Position numbers and translations under genes: made by a program
DNA from: Bradyrhizobium jicamae
Lineage (GTDB): Bacteria; Pseudomonadota; Alphaproteobacteria; Rhizobiales; Xanthobacteraceae
Direction of reading: 5' to 3'
Assembly (NCBI RefSeq): GCF_001440395.1
Contig: NZ_LLXZ01000162.1
Location: 60,985 to 122,157 of the forward strand
DNA: 61,173 nt
Shown: positions 8,816 to 16,500 of the stretch, piece by piece
Numbering within the stretch: the first letter of the stretch is position 1
Layout of the letters: each line of letters begins with the position of its first letter
Notes under the pieces: model-generated
Told to the model about the DNA's origin: nothing
Databases searched by the model: none
Seen by the model: only the letters and a program-made list of their open reading frames with translations

Positions 8816-9031
8816 CTACCAGTAGATCAATCCCGTTCGCGTCCTGCCGATCCCGCTTCGCGCAAGCATGGCTGCGATCCTCTGCTTTTCGGCGCAGTGT
8901 GCGGCGAGGGCTTGGTATAACCGTGCCTCGATGAAGGGGGCATGTTCCCGGCTGGTGGACGCTGCATCGGCGGTCGCGGATATTAGCGCACTGATTTGGC
9001 GTATCAGCAGATCGTCTGTCGATGGCTGCAT
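8816..9031 (-). CDS. Small conserved-looking cytosolic protein
   Basis: 71 residues (MQPSTDDLLIRQISALISAT...). The start is supported by a strong AAGGAG seven bases before the ATG. It is mostly helical and amphipathic (ADAASTSREHAPFIEARLYQALAAHCAEKQRIAAML), without a membrane span or signal peptide. No family is recognised and no function is proposed. It stands alone between an AraC gene and mgtC, and a short inverted repeat lies 42-57 bp upstream of its start. Confidence 0.55.
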   Translation of the reverse strand: MQPSTDDLLIRQISALISATADAASTSREHAPFIEARLYQALAAHCAEKQRIAAMLARSGIGRTRTGLIYW

Positions 9032-9422
9032 GACCTTCTCCTTCGATCCCGGTCCGGCAAGATGATTCCTGATTGCGGTTCACCGCAAGCCGGCAAATGC
9101 CGGATGCGACAGATTGCTCGCGCCTCATCAAGCTTCAGTGAGCGGGGCGATCCTGCGCATCTCCTGCAGCCGGTAAGAGCATGTTGATGAGGGTCCACGT
9201 GATCGACCACTGTCTGATCACGGGATCACTTTACGACGTCATCGTTTCAGGACGTCTTCTTCGGCCGAAAAAATGGCTTCGCGCAAGACGTGGAATACTT
9301 CATGCTGTCCGCGGCCGACGAAATATCCTCACGGTGCGGTGACCGTAATGCGGCGTATGCGTCGGACTGCTCCTGTGGCGTGATCTCTGCTGCGACCAGT
9401 CCCGGTACGATCGAACCTTGGC
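9032..9422. other. Non-coding stretch upstream of a small gene
   Basis: No convincing gene. The 5' flank of the 71-residue gene carries the inverted repeat described at 9073-9088. An 18-codon frame on the minus strand near 9247-9304 has no ribosome-binding site and was not called. Confidence 0.4.
9073..9088. promoter_or_regulatory. Seven-base inverted repeat, possible operator
   Basis: TTGCGGT-TC-ACCGCAA is a perfect 7-bp dyad with a 2-base centre, 42-57 bp upstream of the ATG of the 71-residue gene on the minus strand. It could be a repressor site or the base of a leader hairpin; neither is proven. Confidence 0.3.
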
Positions 9423-9890
9423 TCAATCCGCCTTGGTCTCGCTCTTGCGCTCGCGCTTCCCGCCGTCCTCGAGGTCGTCTTCTTCCTTCACCAGCGTCAG
9501 AAGTCGCAGCGTCAGGAACGTGAACACCGCCACCGTGACCGCGACGTCGTAGCTGCCAAGCCCGACGGAAACGCCGATTGCGCCGGTGGCCCACAGGCTC
9601 GCGGCGGTCGCCGTGCCCTGCACGGTGGTGCCCTGCTTGAGGATGGCGCCGCCGCCGATGAAGCCGATGCCGGTGATCACGCCTTCGATCACCTTCGACA
9701 TGCCATCGGGAGAATTCACCATCAGCTGTTCGCTGGCCTGTACGAATCCGCAGCTTGCCAGTGCGACCAGCGGAAAGGTACGCAGGCCCGCACTCCGCGC
9801 CCGCTTTTCGCGATCCCAGCCGATCGGGATGGCCAGCGCGAATGCCGCCGCCAGCGTCAGAAAATGAACACCTATCTGAAATCGGTCCAA
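9423..9890 (-). CDS. MgtC/SapB family inner-membrane protein
   Basis: 155 residues. The MgtC pattern is clear: an N-terminal span, IGWDREKRARSAGLRTFPLVAL, then GVITGIGFIGGGAILKQG and ATAASLWATGAIGVSVG, with about four transmembrane helices. A charged cytosolic tail (VKEEDDLEDGGKRERKSE) follows. MgtC proteins are linked to growth at low magnesium and to survival in hosts; the molecular role is still debated. The soluble C-terminal domain of longer MgtC proteins is absent, so this is the short form. The gene upstream on the same strand ends 91 bp before it. Confidence 0.9.
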   Translation of the reverse strand: MDRFQIGVHFLTLAAAFALAIPIGWDREKRARSAGLRTFPLVALASCGFVQASEQLMVNSPDGMSKVIEGVITGIGFIGGGAILKQGTTVQGTATAASLWATGAIGVSVGLGSYDVAVTVAVFTFLTLRLLTLVKEEDDLEDGGKRERKSETKAD

Positions 9891-9981
9891 AACACGCCCC
9901 TCTGAAACAAAGCCCCGCTACCCGCGACACATGCGGGTAACGCCGCAGGGCGGAACAAAGTTTCAGCGCGGGACTGTCGTG

Positions 9982-10899
9982 TTACCTGGGGTTGCCGGCG
10001 ACGGTCGTACCCGGCGCGCCGCTCGTGATCGCTGCCGTGGTCCGGTACTGCGGCAGCTGATTTTCCAGCGAATAGAACACGCACAGCGCCAGGCTCGACC
10101 ACACCGCCAGGCTGAAATAAAGCGACATCCAGGCAATCTCGTCCTTCCACTCGCGAAGGTCGTGCGTCACCACCCAGCGCGTAGTGACATCGCGCAGGCC
10201 CTCGCGCGGCGTCAGGCGCTTGTCGCCATCGGCATCGCCGGTCCGCCAGCGCTTCAGATACATCGGCACGTCGATCGTCATGAGAAATGCCAGAAAGCCG
10301 GCAATGCCCGCGATGGCGACGGCGAGGACGGCGCGAACCGCGCCGTTGAATTCCGGCAGCAGGCGGCAGAGCGCGACGCCAATGGCAAAGAAGGCCACCG
10401 CCCATAGCGAGTTCTCGATGGCGTTGCCGAGATAATTCCTCGTCAGCACCGCATACCATGACAGGGATTCTGCGATCAGGATCAGCGGCACGATCACCCA
10501 CGCGACATTCGTCACGGTTTCCGCGCCGGTCATGGTGCCGAGCTGGTGCAGGATGATGGCCCATTGCGCCACGAAGCAGATCTCGGCGACGGTCGCCACC
10601 GAACGTCCGACCATGACGCTCGACAGCCAGGTGTCGAACAGGCAGATCCGCTGCACGTCGGCGCGCGGCAGGAACGACCGGAAGGCGCAGCCGAACACAT
10701 AGGCCGCGCAGAACAGCAGCATGGCGCCGGTGCCGGATATGCCGCCGACGGCTCCTGCCGGCGGCATCGGAAGCTCGCGATACAGGACGAACCAGACGGC
10801 GATGTTGACGCCGCTCACCAGCGTCAAGAGGCCCCACCACCAGGACACGGGATTTGACCAGGCCAGAGAACCTGACCGCGCCTGCCATTCCAAGCTCAT
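9982..10899 (-). CDS. Multi-pass membrane protein with an EF-hand-like loop
   Basis: 305 residues from ATG 10899 (MSLEWQARSG); a further-upstream start at 10953 is less likely. At least seven hydrophobic segments are visible (for example VSWWWGLLTLVSGVNIAVWFV and LWAVAFFAIGVALCRLL). Between two late spans lies DADGDKRLTPRE (residues 222-233), which fits the 12-residue EF-hand calcium loop with D at positions 1, 3 and 5 and E at position 12. No family is recognised. The side of the membrane that carries the loop is not certain. It may be cotranscribed with mgtC downstream. Confidence 0.7.
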   Translation of the reverse strand: MSLEWQARSGSLAWSNPVSWWWGLLTLVSGVNIAVWFVLYRELPMPPAGAVGGISGTGAMLLFCAAYVFGCAFRSFLPRADVQRICLFDTWLSSVMVGRSVATVAEICFVAQWAIILHQLGTMTGAETVTNVAWVIVPLILIAESLSWYAVLTRNYLGNAIENSLWAVAFFAIGVALCRLLPEFNGAVRAVLAVAIAGIAGFLAFLMTIDVPMYLKRWRTGDADGDKRLTPREGLRDVTTRWVVTHDLREWKDEIAWMSLYFSLAVWSSLALCVFYSLENQLPQYRTTAAITSGAPGTTVAGNPR

Positions 10900-11044
10900 T
10901 CGCTGCTGCTCCGCCGTAATCGAACTGACATATGAATGTAATAATACATTCACGTATGTCGAGCCGAATCACGACAAGAGTATGTCGGCGAGGGGGGCTG
11001 GCGCTCCGGTCGCACGGAGGGCCGCGATTGTGACAGCCGGGCCT

Positions 11045-11225
11045 GCATCCTTCGAGACACGGCAAATATGCCGCTCCTCAGGATGAGGTTCTAGGTTGGC
11101 CTCGGGAGCTCAGATTTAGTGCGCGCCGCAGAGTATCTCTCTCCCCTCATGGTGAGGAGGCACAACGCGCCGTCTCGAACCATGAAGGCCACGGTAGCAG
11201 CCGCATCCTCGAAGGAGCGGCCGAA
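11045..11225. repeat. Cluster of intergenic palindromic repeats
   Basis: Between the membrane protein gene and the PilZ gene there is no supported coding sequence. Two repeat types can be seen: CATCCTTCGAGAC...GCTCCTCAGGATGAGG (11046-11089), and CCCCTCATGGTGAGGAGG...GTCTCGAACCATGAAGG (about 11152-11190), followed by a CATCCTCGAAGGAGC remnant (about 11204-11218). The remaining sequence back to 10900 shows nothing further. Confidence 0.6.
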
Positions 11226-11231
11226 GGCGCT

Positions 11232-11513
11232 TCAGGACAGAAACTTCACGCCGTACGTCTTGCCGCGGCGCCACACCACTTCGCACGACTGGCGCGTGGT
11301 ATGTTCGGGCACCAGCGCCAATTCAAAGCTGTCCCTGACGTCGAATGGAGCATCGGTCGCGATCTTGGCGCCGCCCGGGGAGACGTCCAGGACGATGCAT
11401 TCGATCTTTGTCACCCCGTTGTCCGTCGTCACCCATGTCGGCCGTTTGCGCAGCTGGCGTCGCGGCTCGCGCTGCACTTTTGTCCTTTGCTCGTCGACAA
11501 TCATCGTGGCCAT
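11232..11513 (-). CDS. PilZ domain protein, putative c-di-GMP effector
   Basis: 93 residues, a single PilZ domain. The two c-di-GMP-binding motifs are visible: a basic RRQLRKR near the N-terminus (RxxxR) and LDVSPGGAKIATD (the D/NxSxxG motif), followed by beta strands ending YGVKFLS. Single-domain PilZ proteins act as c-di-GMP sensors or adaptors; the target is unknown. It is a lone gene between repeat clusters. A GGDEF protein is encoded about 32 kb away in the window, but no link is implied. Confidence 0.85.
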   Translation of the reverse strand: MATMIVDEQRTKVQREPRRQLRKRPTWVTTDNGVTKIECIVLDVSPGGAKIATDAPFDVRDSFELALVPEHTTRQSCEVVWRRGKTYGVKFLS

Positions 11514-11655
11514 CCGTCATTGGACCCAGTCGGCTGGGTCTTCGAAGCACTGATCACAGTGAATGCAAGTTCGTAAAGTTCCCTTAGCTAATCGATTCAA
11601 ATTGACCCGGTTTGCTTCGTGAGTTGTAAGTCCGCCTCTCGCAACCGCGGCGGGG

Positions 11656-11752
11656 CGTAGGGTGGGCAAAGCGAAGCGTGCCCACCACTGTCTATCCGGA
11701 TTGCCGTTGCAAATGGTGAGCACGGCGCATGCGCGCCTTTGCCCACCCTACG
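11656..11752. repeat. Palindromic repeat, GTAGGGTGGGCAAAG family, copy 1
   Basis: Arms CGTAGGGTGGGCAAAGCG and CCTTTGCCCACCCTACG flank about 60 bp. It lies immediately downstream of the minus-strand SDR gene. The same element recurs at 38828-38919 and 50471-50553. The hairpin may act as a transcript end or stability element. Confidence 0.85.
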
Positions 11753-11763
11753 CAGCGTGCCCT

Positions 11764-12534
11764 TCAGAAATTCACCCGGTTCGAGATCGCGCCGTCGACG
11801 ACGAGGTTCGAGCCGGTCGTGAACGAGGAGACAGGGCTCGCCAGGAACACGGCCGCGTTGGCGATCTCCTGCGGCGTCGCCATCCGGCCGGTCGGGTTGC
11901 GCGCCAGCGCGTCCTGGTAGCGCTTCGGCATGTTCTGCTCGACCATGTTCCAGATGCCGCCCTTGAAATAGACCGTGCCCGGCGACACCACGTTGACGCG
12001 GATTTTCTTGCCCGCGTATTGCCGCGCCAGTCCCTTGGCCATGTGGATCAGCGCCGCCTTGATCGGGCCGTAGGAGCTGGCGGCGTCGGCCTGAGCGGCC
12101 GAGATCGACGAGATGATGACGAAGGCCGCGTCGCCGGTTTTTCCGCCGCTGTCCTCGAGAAACGGCCGCGCCGCCTCGAATGCGTTGACGGCGCCGAGCA
12201 CGTCGAGCCGAAAATTCTGCTCCCATGACGCGGGATCGCCGCCTTGCGCCATCGCCCCGGCATTGGAAAACAGCATGTCGATGCTGCCGAGTTCGTTGGC
12301 CGTATCGGATATCCATGATTTCAGCGCGGCCGCATCGGTGACGTCGACAGAGGCGCCGATCGCGCGCCCGCCATGCGCCTTCAACTCGGTGATGGTTGCC
12401 GCGACCTGATCCACATTGCGCGCGCACACCGCGACGCCCGCGCCTTCGCCCGCCAGCGTGTCGGCAATCGCCCGCCCGATGCCCCGCGTGCCGCCGAGCA
12501 CGACGGCGTTTCTGCCCTTCAAACCCAAGTCCAT
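11764..12534 (-). CDS. Short-chain dehydrogenase/reductase
   Basis: 256 residues, a classical SDR. The cofactor loop GGTRGIG is at 14-20, SNAG at 90-93, and the catalytic Ser142, Tyr155 and Lys159 (SSYGPIK) are in place. RVNVVSPGTVYFKGG and FTTGSNLVVDGA complete the fold. The sequence following the second strand (CARNVD) fits NADP preference, but this is only inferred. The start has an AAGGAAA ribosome-binding site. The gene stands alone; substrate unknown. Confidence 0.9.
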   Translation of the reverse strand: MDLGLKGRNAVVLGGTRGIGRAIADTLAGEGAGVAVCARNVDQVAATITELKAHGGRAIGASVDVTDAAALKSWISDTANELGSIDMLFSNAGAMAQGGDPASWEQNFRLDVLGAVNAFEAARPFLEDSGGKTGDAAFVIISSISAAQADAASSYGPIKAALIHMAKGLARQYAGKKIRVNVVSPGTVYFKGGIWNMVEQNMPKRYQDALARNPTGRMATPQEIANAAVFLASPVSSFTTGSNLVVDGAISNRVNF

Positions 12535-12748
12535 TTTGTTTTTTCCTTGATTGATCCCGCCACACTGTAGCGGTCATGACGGTTACGACGAAAGCTCAAA
12601 TCGCCAACGTCCCGAGCGTCATTGCGAGGCACCAGGCGCATTCGCGCGGTCCGTTGGTTGCAACTTGTGAGTTAGTTCATATGCGCCAGATACGAGCGCG
12701 CGCAGTGTCACTATGGAGGCGACTGCGGTCACAAAAAGAGGGTTTGAT

Positions 12749-13216
12749 ATGCGCTACTTTTTTGCGGCAACGCTCTTAGGGATGAGTCTTATAGGGGGTT
12801 CCTATCCGGCTGGTGCCAGCCAAACGGTCCATCCGTGCCATAAGAAATGTGTGCACCATCAGAGCAATGACTCACGCAGCGCAGCCGAGCGCTTCTACAG
12901 CGAATGCCGCGCCGCGTGCAAGAGAGGCGAGGCGTACACGCCGCCAACGAACAGGATGTCGGCGGAGAGTTGGCGCCGGCTCAGGGAAATGCGGCTGAGG
13001 CGAGCACAATCCAGCGAGGCTCAGGCGAGCGTCAACGAAAGCTACACTCCGCCATCGAGCGAGCGCTCAGAAGCCTATCGGCGGTTCAGGGAGCTGCGAC
13101 TAAGGGAGCTAAGGCGATCCATCGAGGTTCAAGCCAATTCCAGGGACGTTCAGTCGAACATCGGCGAGCCGAGCAGGCGACGGCGTGAGCAGTTGCGGTC
13201 CTACAGTGATTACTGA
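12749..13216 (+). CDS. Secreted repeat-containing basic protein
   Basis: 155 residues from ATG 12749, which has GAGGG six bases upstream. An N-terminal signal peptide (MRYFFAATLLGMSLIGGSYPAGAS) is followed by a cysteine-containing part (HPCHKKCVHH ... SECRAACKRGE), which could form two disulfides or bind metal. The second half holds two copies of an Arg-rich unit: YTPPTNRMSAESWRRLREMR and YTPPSSERSEAYRRFRELRL. No known family is recognised. An exported protein or precursor is likely. Confidence 0.65.
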   Translation: MRYFFAATLLGMSLIGGSYPAGASQTVHPCHKKCVHHQSNDSRSAAERFYSECRAACKRGEAYTPPTNRMSAESWRRLREMRLRRAQSSEAQASVNESYTPPSSERSEAYRRFRELRLRELRRSIEVQANSRDVQSNIGEPSRRRREQLRSYSDY

Positions 13217-13227
13217 CGTAGTCAGCG

Positions 13228-13383
13228 TTGACATTTCTAGTTGGCGGAGTCGCGCGAAGCGATTTCCGGGGCGGTGGTGGAGCGGTCCCGGATGTCGCTG
13301 CGGCTCGTCCAAGCTACAAGCTGATTCTGCTTGGAAGCACGGCGGTGCTGGTTGGCACCGCCGCTTTCCTCGGCTGGAGGTAG
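13228..13383 (+). CDS. Possible 51-residue tail-anchored small protein
   Basis: An open frame from TTG 13228 to TAG 13381. The C-terminus LILLGSTAVLVGTAAFLGWR is a clean single transmembrane helix, preceded by a Gly/Ala-rich segment. No Shine-Dalgarno is visible before the TTG and no ATG exists in frame, so it may equally be a remnant. It ends 11 bp before the convergent gene's stop. Confidence 0.3.
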   Translation: MTFLVGGVARSDFRGGGGAVPDVAAARPSYKLILLGSTAVLVGTAAFLGWR

Positions 13384-13394
13384 TTCTTCTTCAG

Positions 13395-13856
13395 TTACTT
13401 TGCTGCTTGTTGCGGCGGCGGCGGCGGTTTAGGAACCGACGTCAGCATACGGATCTTCCATTGCCCGTTCTCACGAACATCAACGCTCGTCCAGACAATA
13501 TTCAAGTTGATAGGATCACCCTTCTCGGTCTTGCCGGTGACGTGGGCTTCGCCGGTGCGTATGACCATATTCTCTGACAGGGGCTGGATAGCGTTGGTTG
13601 TGATTTCCAGATGATCCGCCCCTCTCTTGAAGGCACCTTCGTAATATTTGGTGTTGTCTTTCTCAATTCCGTTCTGGGTCACACGCAAATAGTCTTTCGC
13701 AAAAAGCGATGTGATTCCGGCAGCATCCTTCTTGTTGAAGTGCTGCTCATAGGCTGCCGTCAACTTACCGAATTCATCCTTGAGATTTTGATCTGATGCA
13801 GTCGCAGGAACTGCCGATAGTAATAATGAGAAACATACAGCTCCGAACGTGCGCAT
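13395..13856 (-). CDS. Secreted SnoaL/DUF4440-like protein
   Basis: 153 residues from ATG 13856, with AAGGAG correctly spaced upstream. A signal peptide (MRTFGAVCFSLLLSAVPATAS) precedes an alpha+beta-barrel SnoaL/NTF2-like domain: FGKLTAAYEQHFNKKDAAGI, LFAKDYLRVTQNG, then alternating strands ending GQWKIRMLTSVPK. A proline-rich tail follows. Such domains bind small ligands or have minor catalytic roles; no active site can be named. A perfect FNR/FixK-type box lies about 84 bp upstream of the start, suggesting low-oxygen control. Confidence 0.75.
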   Translation of the reverse strand: MRTFGAVCFSLLLSAVPATASDQNLKDEFGKLTAAYEQHFNKKDAAGITSLFAKDYLRVTQNGIEKDNTKYYEGAFKRGADHLEITTNAIQPLSENMVIRTGEAHVTGKTEKGDPINLNIVWTSVDVRENGQWKIRMLTSVPKPPPPPQQAAK

Positions 13857-13932
13857 AATGTTACTCCTTATTGTTGATACCTCCTTCAAATGGAGAGAGG
13901 GTGAGGCTGCGCCTCCGTGACCGGCCTTGCAC

Positions 13933-13946
13933 TTGACCTAGCTCAA
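13933..13946 (-). promoter_or_regulatory. FNR/FixK-type binding site
   Basis: TTGACCTAGCTCAA is a 14-bp dyad matching TTGA-N6-TCAA, the core recognised by FNR, FixK and related Crp/Fnr regulators. Its centre is 84 bp before the ATG of the secreted SnoaL-like gene. A class II position near -40 would leave a leader of about 44 bases. No good -10 sequence is visible at the expected spot. Confidence 0.5.
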
Positions 13947-14134
13947 GGAATTTTATCCGCTGTGTCTTGGTCGCCAGCGTAGTGTTCAGATCAAGCAGGC
14001 ACAGGGGGCCTCTAGACCACCGTATCTTCGTCCGGCACTACGTCGAAGGAATTAAGTAGCAGCCGTGACTTTATGGTGTTTACGTCACCATTGTGTGGCT
14101 GGAAAACCGGAGGGGCCGGGCGCATATTCGGCGG

Positions 14135-14392
14135 ATGGAAAACGTACACAAATGCACTTCCGTTCTGCAGCCGCTAATCGCGGAGGCCAAGACGAACGGT
14201 ATCCCTCTGGCAGAGAATGCCATCAACGAACTGGTGGCTGTGACGCCCGTGCCCCTTCAACGGGATGCCTTGGAAAGCGTTCGATCGGTAGTGAAAGCTC
14301 ACCGTAACGCAGCCGGATCATCCAGTTCTCAGTCCGACTTTGCCGATACCGTAAATGACTACATCGAGAAGCTAATGACGCGTCTCGTATGA
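14135..14392 (+). CDS. Small hypothetical protein
   Basis: 85 residues (MENVHKCTSVLQPLIAEAKT...). It is probably an all-helical soluble protein, with no signal peptide or membrane span. No strong ribosome-binding site precedes ATG 14135. Codon use looks plausible but no family is recognised. The call rests on the open frame and ordinary amino-acid composition. Confidence 0.45.
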   Translation: MENVHKCTSVLQPLIAEAKTNGIPLAENAINELVAVTPVPLQRDALESVRSVVKAHRNAAGSSSSQSDFADTVNDYIEKLMTRLV

Positions 14393-14424
14393 GCTGTGAT
14401 TTAGGTACTGTTCGTATTTGCCCC

Positions 14425-14556
14425 CTATCGTTCCCCGTCGGGAAGCCCCCACTTGTACGGCGTAATCTCGCGATGCTCGGTCAGCTTGATCATGCGAAGC
14501 GGCGGCTTGTACCGGCGCGTGCCACAGGACCAACATCGGAAGGATGGCTCCAGCTT
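14425..14556 (-). CDS. Possible tiny CxxC protein or gene remnant
   Basis: A 43-codon frame bounded by stops reads ...FRCWSCGTRRYKPPLRM..., continues through IKLTEHREITPYKWGLP and ends DGER. The CxxC (CWSC) and the basic, proline-containing body look protein-like and unlike a random frame. There is no ATG before the CxxC; only a CTG at the second codon or an internal ATG (leaving 22 codons) could start it. It may be a truncated remnant of a small zinc-ribbon-like protein. Confidence 0.35.
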   Translation of the reverse strand, partial: KLEPSFRCWSCGTRRYKPPLRMIKLTEHREITPYKWGLPDGER

Positions 14557-14654
14557 TCAGATCGGCGTATCACGCGCCCTGCGGATGGCATCCAGCGGCA
14601 GGCGCTTACCGCGTCTTGCAGCCGCTTTCGTGTTGCGTCGCCATCCCCGCATCA

Positions 14655-14942
14655 CTACTCCGGCGCCGCCCCAACGGGCGGGCCGCCGGGCGGTCGGTGC
14701 AAAAAGGTGATCGTCGCATAGGCGCCGACCCATGAGCCGATAGCGGCGAACACGACATAGACCCAATTGTCGGTGTAGCTGATCACGGCGTAGGACGAGA
14801 GCACGTACCAGATGCTGCTCCAGGTCGCCGCCGGCACGCGCTTGCGGTGCACCACCGCTGAAGTGAACATCACATAGACCGCGTCGGTCCCTGCGGTCGC
14901 AAGGAAAACGGCTCCCGCCGTCAGGGGGTCGATGGCCGCCAT
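14655..14942 (-). CDS. Small membrane protein, about three spans
   Basis: 95 residues from ATG 14942 (MAAIDPLTAGAVFLATAGTD), supported by GGAAGGAG upstream. Three hydrophobic helices are visible (AGAVFLATAGTDAVYVMFTSA, IWYVLSSYAVISYT, WVYVVFAAIGSWVGAYATITF), followed by a Pro/Gly-rich tail. Family unknown to me; function not proposed. A palindromic repeat occupies the region just upstream. Confidence 0.65.
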   Translation of the reverse strand: MAAIDPLTAGAVFLATAGTDAVYVMFTSAVVHRKRVPAATWSSIWYVLSSYAVISYTDNWVYVVFAAIGSWVGAYATITFLHRPPGGPPVGAAPE

Positions 14943-14967
14943 TGCAACTCCTTCCGGGTTGAGGACG

Positions 14968-15060
14968 CGTAGCCCGGATGAAGCGAAGCGCAATCCGGGT
15001 AAGCGCGATCTGCGTGGCAAGATCGTTCCCGGATTTCGCTGGCGCTCCATCCGGGCTACG
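14968..15060. repeat. Palindromic repeat with GTAGCCCGGATG ends
   Basis: Perfect 13-bp terminal inverted repeat CGTAGCCCGGATG (14968-14980) and CATCCGGGCTACG (15048-15060), with internal AGCGAAGCGCAATCCGGG and CCCGGATTTCGCTGGCGCT arms. It sits between two divergently transcribed genes. Confidence 0.85.
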
Positions 15061-15105
15061 TTGACTGGAATATTCGAGACGAAACGTTAGGGAAGAGACG
15101 CGTTC

Positions 15106-16500
15106 ATGCAAAGCCCCAGCGAAATCCTTGCCGATATCTGGACTTCTGCCGGCGGCGATCCGTCCTCGCTCGATGCCCTCACATTGACCGGCGAGGAGCC
15201 GCAATTGCCGTCATCGTTTCGCGTCGCTGCCGCAGCGCAGGTCAGCGTTGCCGCGAGCGCGCTCGCCGCGGCCGAGATCTGGAAAATGCGCAGCGGAGAG
15301 GCGCAGGGCGTCTCGGTCGACATGCGCCATGCCGTGGTCGAATGCCGGAGCGAGCGTTATCTGCGCGTCGACGGCAAGCCGCCACCACCGGCCTGGGACG
15401 CGATCGCCGGTGTCTACAAGGTCAGCGATGGCTTCGTTCGGCTGCACACCAATTTTCCGCACCATCGCGACGCCGTCTGCAAGGTATTGAACTGCAAGCC
15501 GGAGCGTGACGCGGTGCAGGCCGCGCTGATGCAATGGGACGGCGAGGCGTTCGAGACCGCAGCCTACGCGAACGGCGGCGTCGTCGCCTTCATGCGCTCC
15601 CATGACCAATGGTCGGCGACGCCGCATGCCAGGGCACTCGCTGCATTGCCGCTGGTCTCGATCACGAAAATCGGCGAGGCCGCGCCAAAGCCGTGGCCGG
15701 CGGGCAACCGGCCACTCGCCGGTGTTCGCGCGCTCGATCTGTCGCGCGTCATCGCAGGTCCCGTGGCGGGACGGACGCTCGCGGCCCACGGCGCCGATGT
15801 GCTGCTGATCTCGGGGCCGGATCTGCCGGCGATTCCGTGGCTCACGATCGATACCGGCCGCGGCAAGCTGACGAGTTTTGTCGAGCTCAAGACGGAGCAG
15901 GGGCGGGCGACCCTGCGCGAACTGCTGACCGAAGCGGACATCTTCTCGCAAGGTTATCGGCCGCGCGCGCTGGCCAGTCTCGGCTTCTCGCCGGAGGAAA
16001 CGGCGCGCATCAATCCCGGTATCATTTATGTCACGTTGTCCGCCTATGGTGCCGCCGGGCCGTGGGCGGAGCGGCGCGGTTTTGACTCACTGGTGCAGAC
16101 CACAACCGGATTCAATCATGCCGAGGGGCAGGCCGCCGGCGTCGATGGTCCAAAGGAATTGCCGGCGCAGATGCTCGACCACGCCACCGGTTACTTCATG
16201 GCGTTCGGCGCCATGATGGCGAAAGCGCGCCAGGCGCACGAAGGCGGCAGTTGGCACGTCCAGGTGTCGCTGGCGCAGACCGGACGGTGGCTGTGGAATC
16301 TCGGGCGGGTCGCCGGCGGACTGGATACCCGGGATCTTACGGGGGAGGCGGTGATGCCGTTTATCGAGGAGGTCGATTCAGGCTTTGGTGCGCTGCGGTC
16401 GGTCCGGCATTCCGCGATCTTGTTGAAAACCCCGGCGTTTTGGGCCCGTCCGGCGATGCCGCTCGGTACCCATCCACCGCAATGGCCGGCACGCGAATGA
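15106..16500 (+). CDS. CaiB/BaiF-type (class III) CoA transferase
   Basis: 464 residues. Class III CoA transferases move CoA between carboxylic acids through an aspartyl-CoA intermediate. The canonical N-terminal signature RPLAGVRALDLSRVIAGPVA does not start the protein but lies near residue 205, and is followed by the GYRPRALASLGFS and GAAGPWAERRGFDSLVQ motifs. Residues 1-200 instead resemble the C-terminal half of the family (GVSVDMRHAVVECRSERYLR, VRLHTNFPHHRD). A second GYFMAFGAM...WHVQVSLAQT copy ends the protein. The module order therefore looks permuted or duplicated. A TTGACT at 15061 may be part of its promoter. Acyl substrate unknown. Confidence 0.85.
   Translation: MQSPSEILADIWTSAGGDPSSLDALTLTGEEPQLPSSFRVAAAAQVSVAASALAAAEIWKMRSGEAQGVSVDMRHAVVECRSERYLRVDGKPPPPAWDAIAGVYKVSDGFVRLHTNFPHHRDAVCKVLNCKPERDAVQAALMQWDGEAFETAAYANGGVVAFMRSHDQWSATPHARALAALPLVSITKIGEAAPKPWPAGNRPLAGVRALDLSRVIAGPVAGRTLAAHGADVLLISGPDLPAIPWLTIDTGRGKLTSFVELKTEQGRATLRELLTEADIFSQGYRPRALASLGFSPEETARINPGIIYVTLSAYGAAGPWAERRGFDSLVQTTTGFNHAEGQAAGVDGPKELPAQMLDHATGYFMAFGAMMAKARQAHEGGSWHVQVSLAQTGRWLWNLGRVAGGLDTRDLTGEAVMPFIEEVDSGFGALRSVRHSAILLKTPAFWARPAMPLGTHPPQWPARE

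Noticed and set aside
9247..9304. 18-codon minus-strand frame (MKYSTSCAKPFFRPKKTS)
   Set aside because: No ribosome-binding site and too short to judge without homologues.
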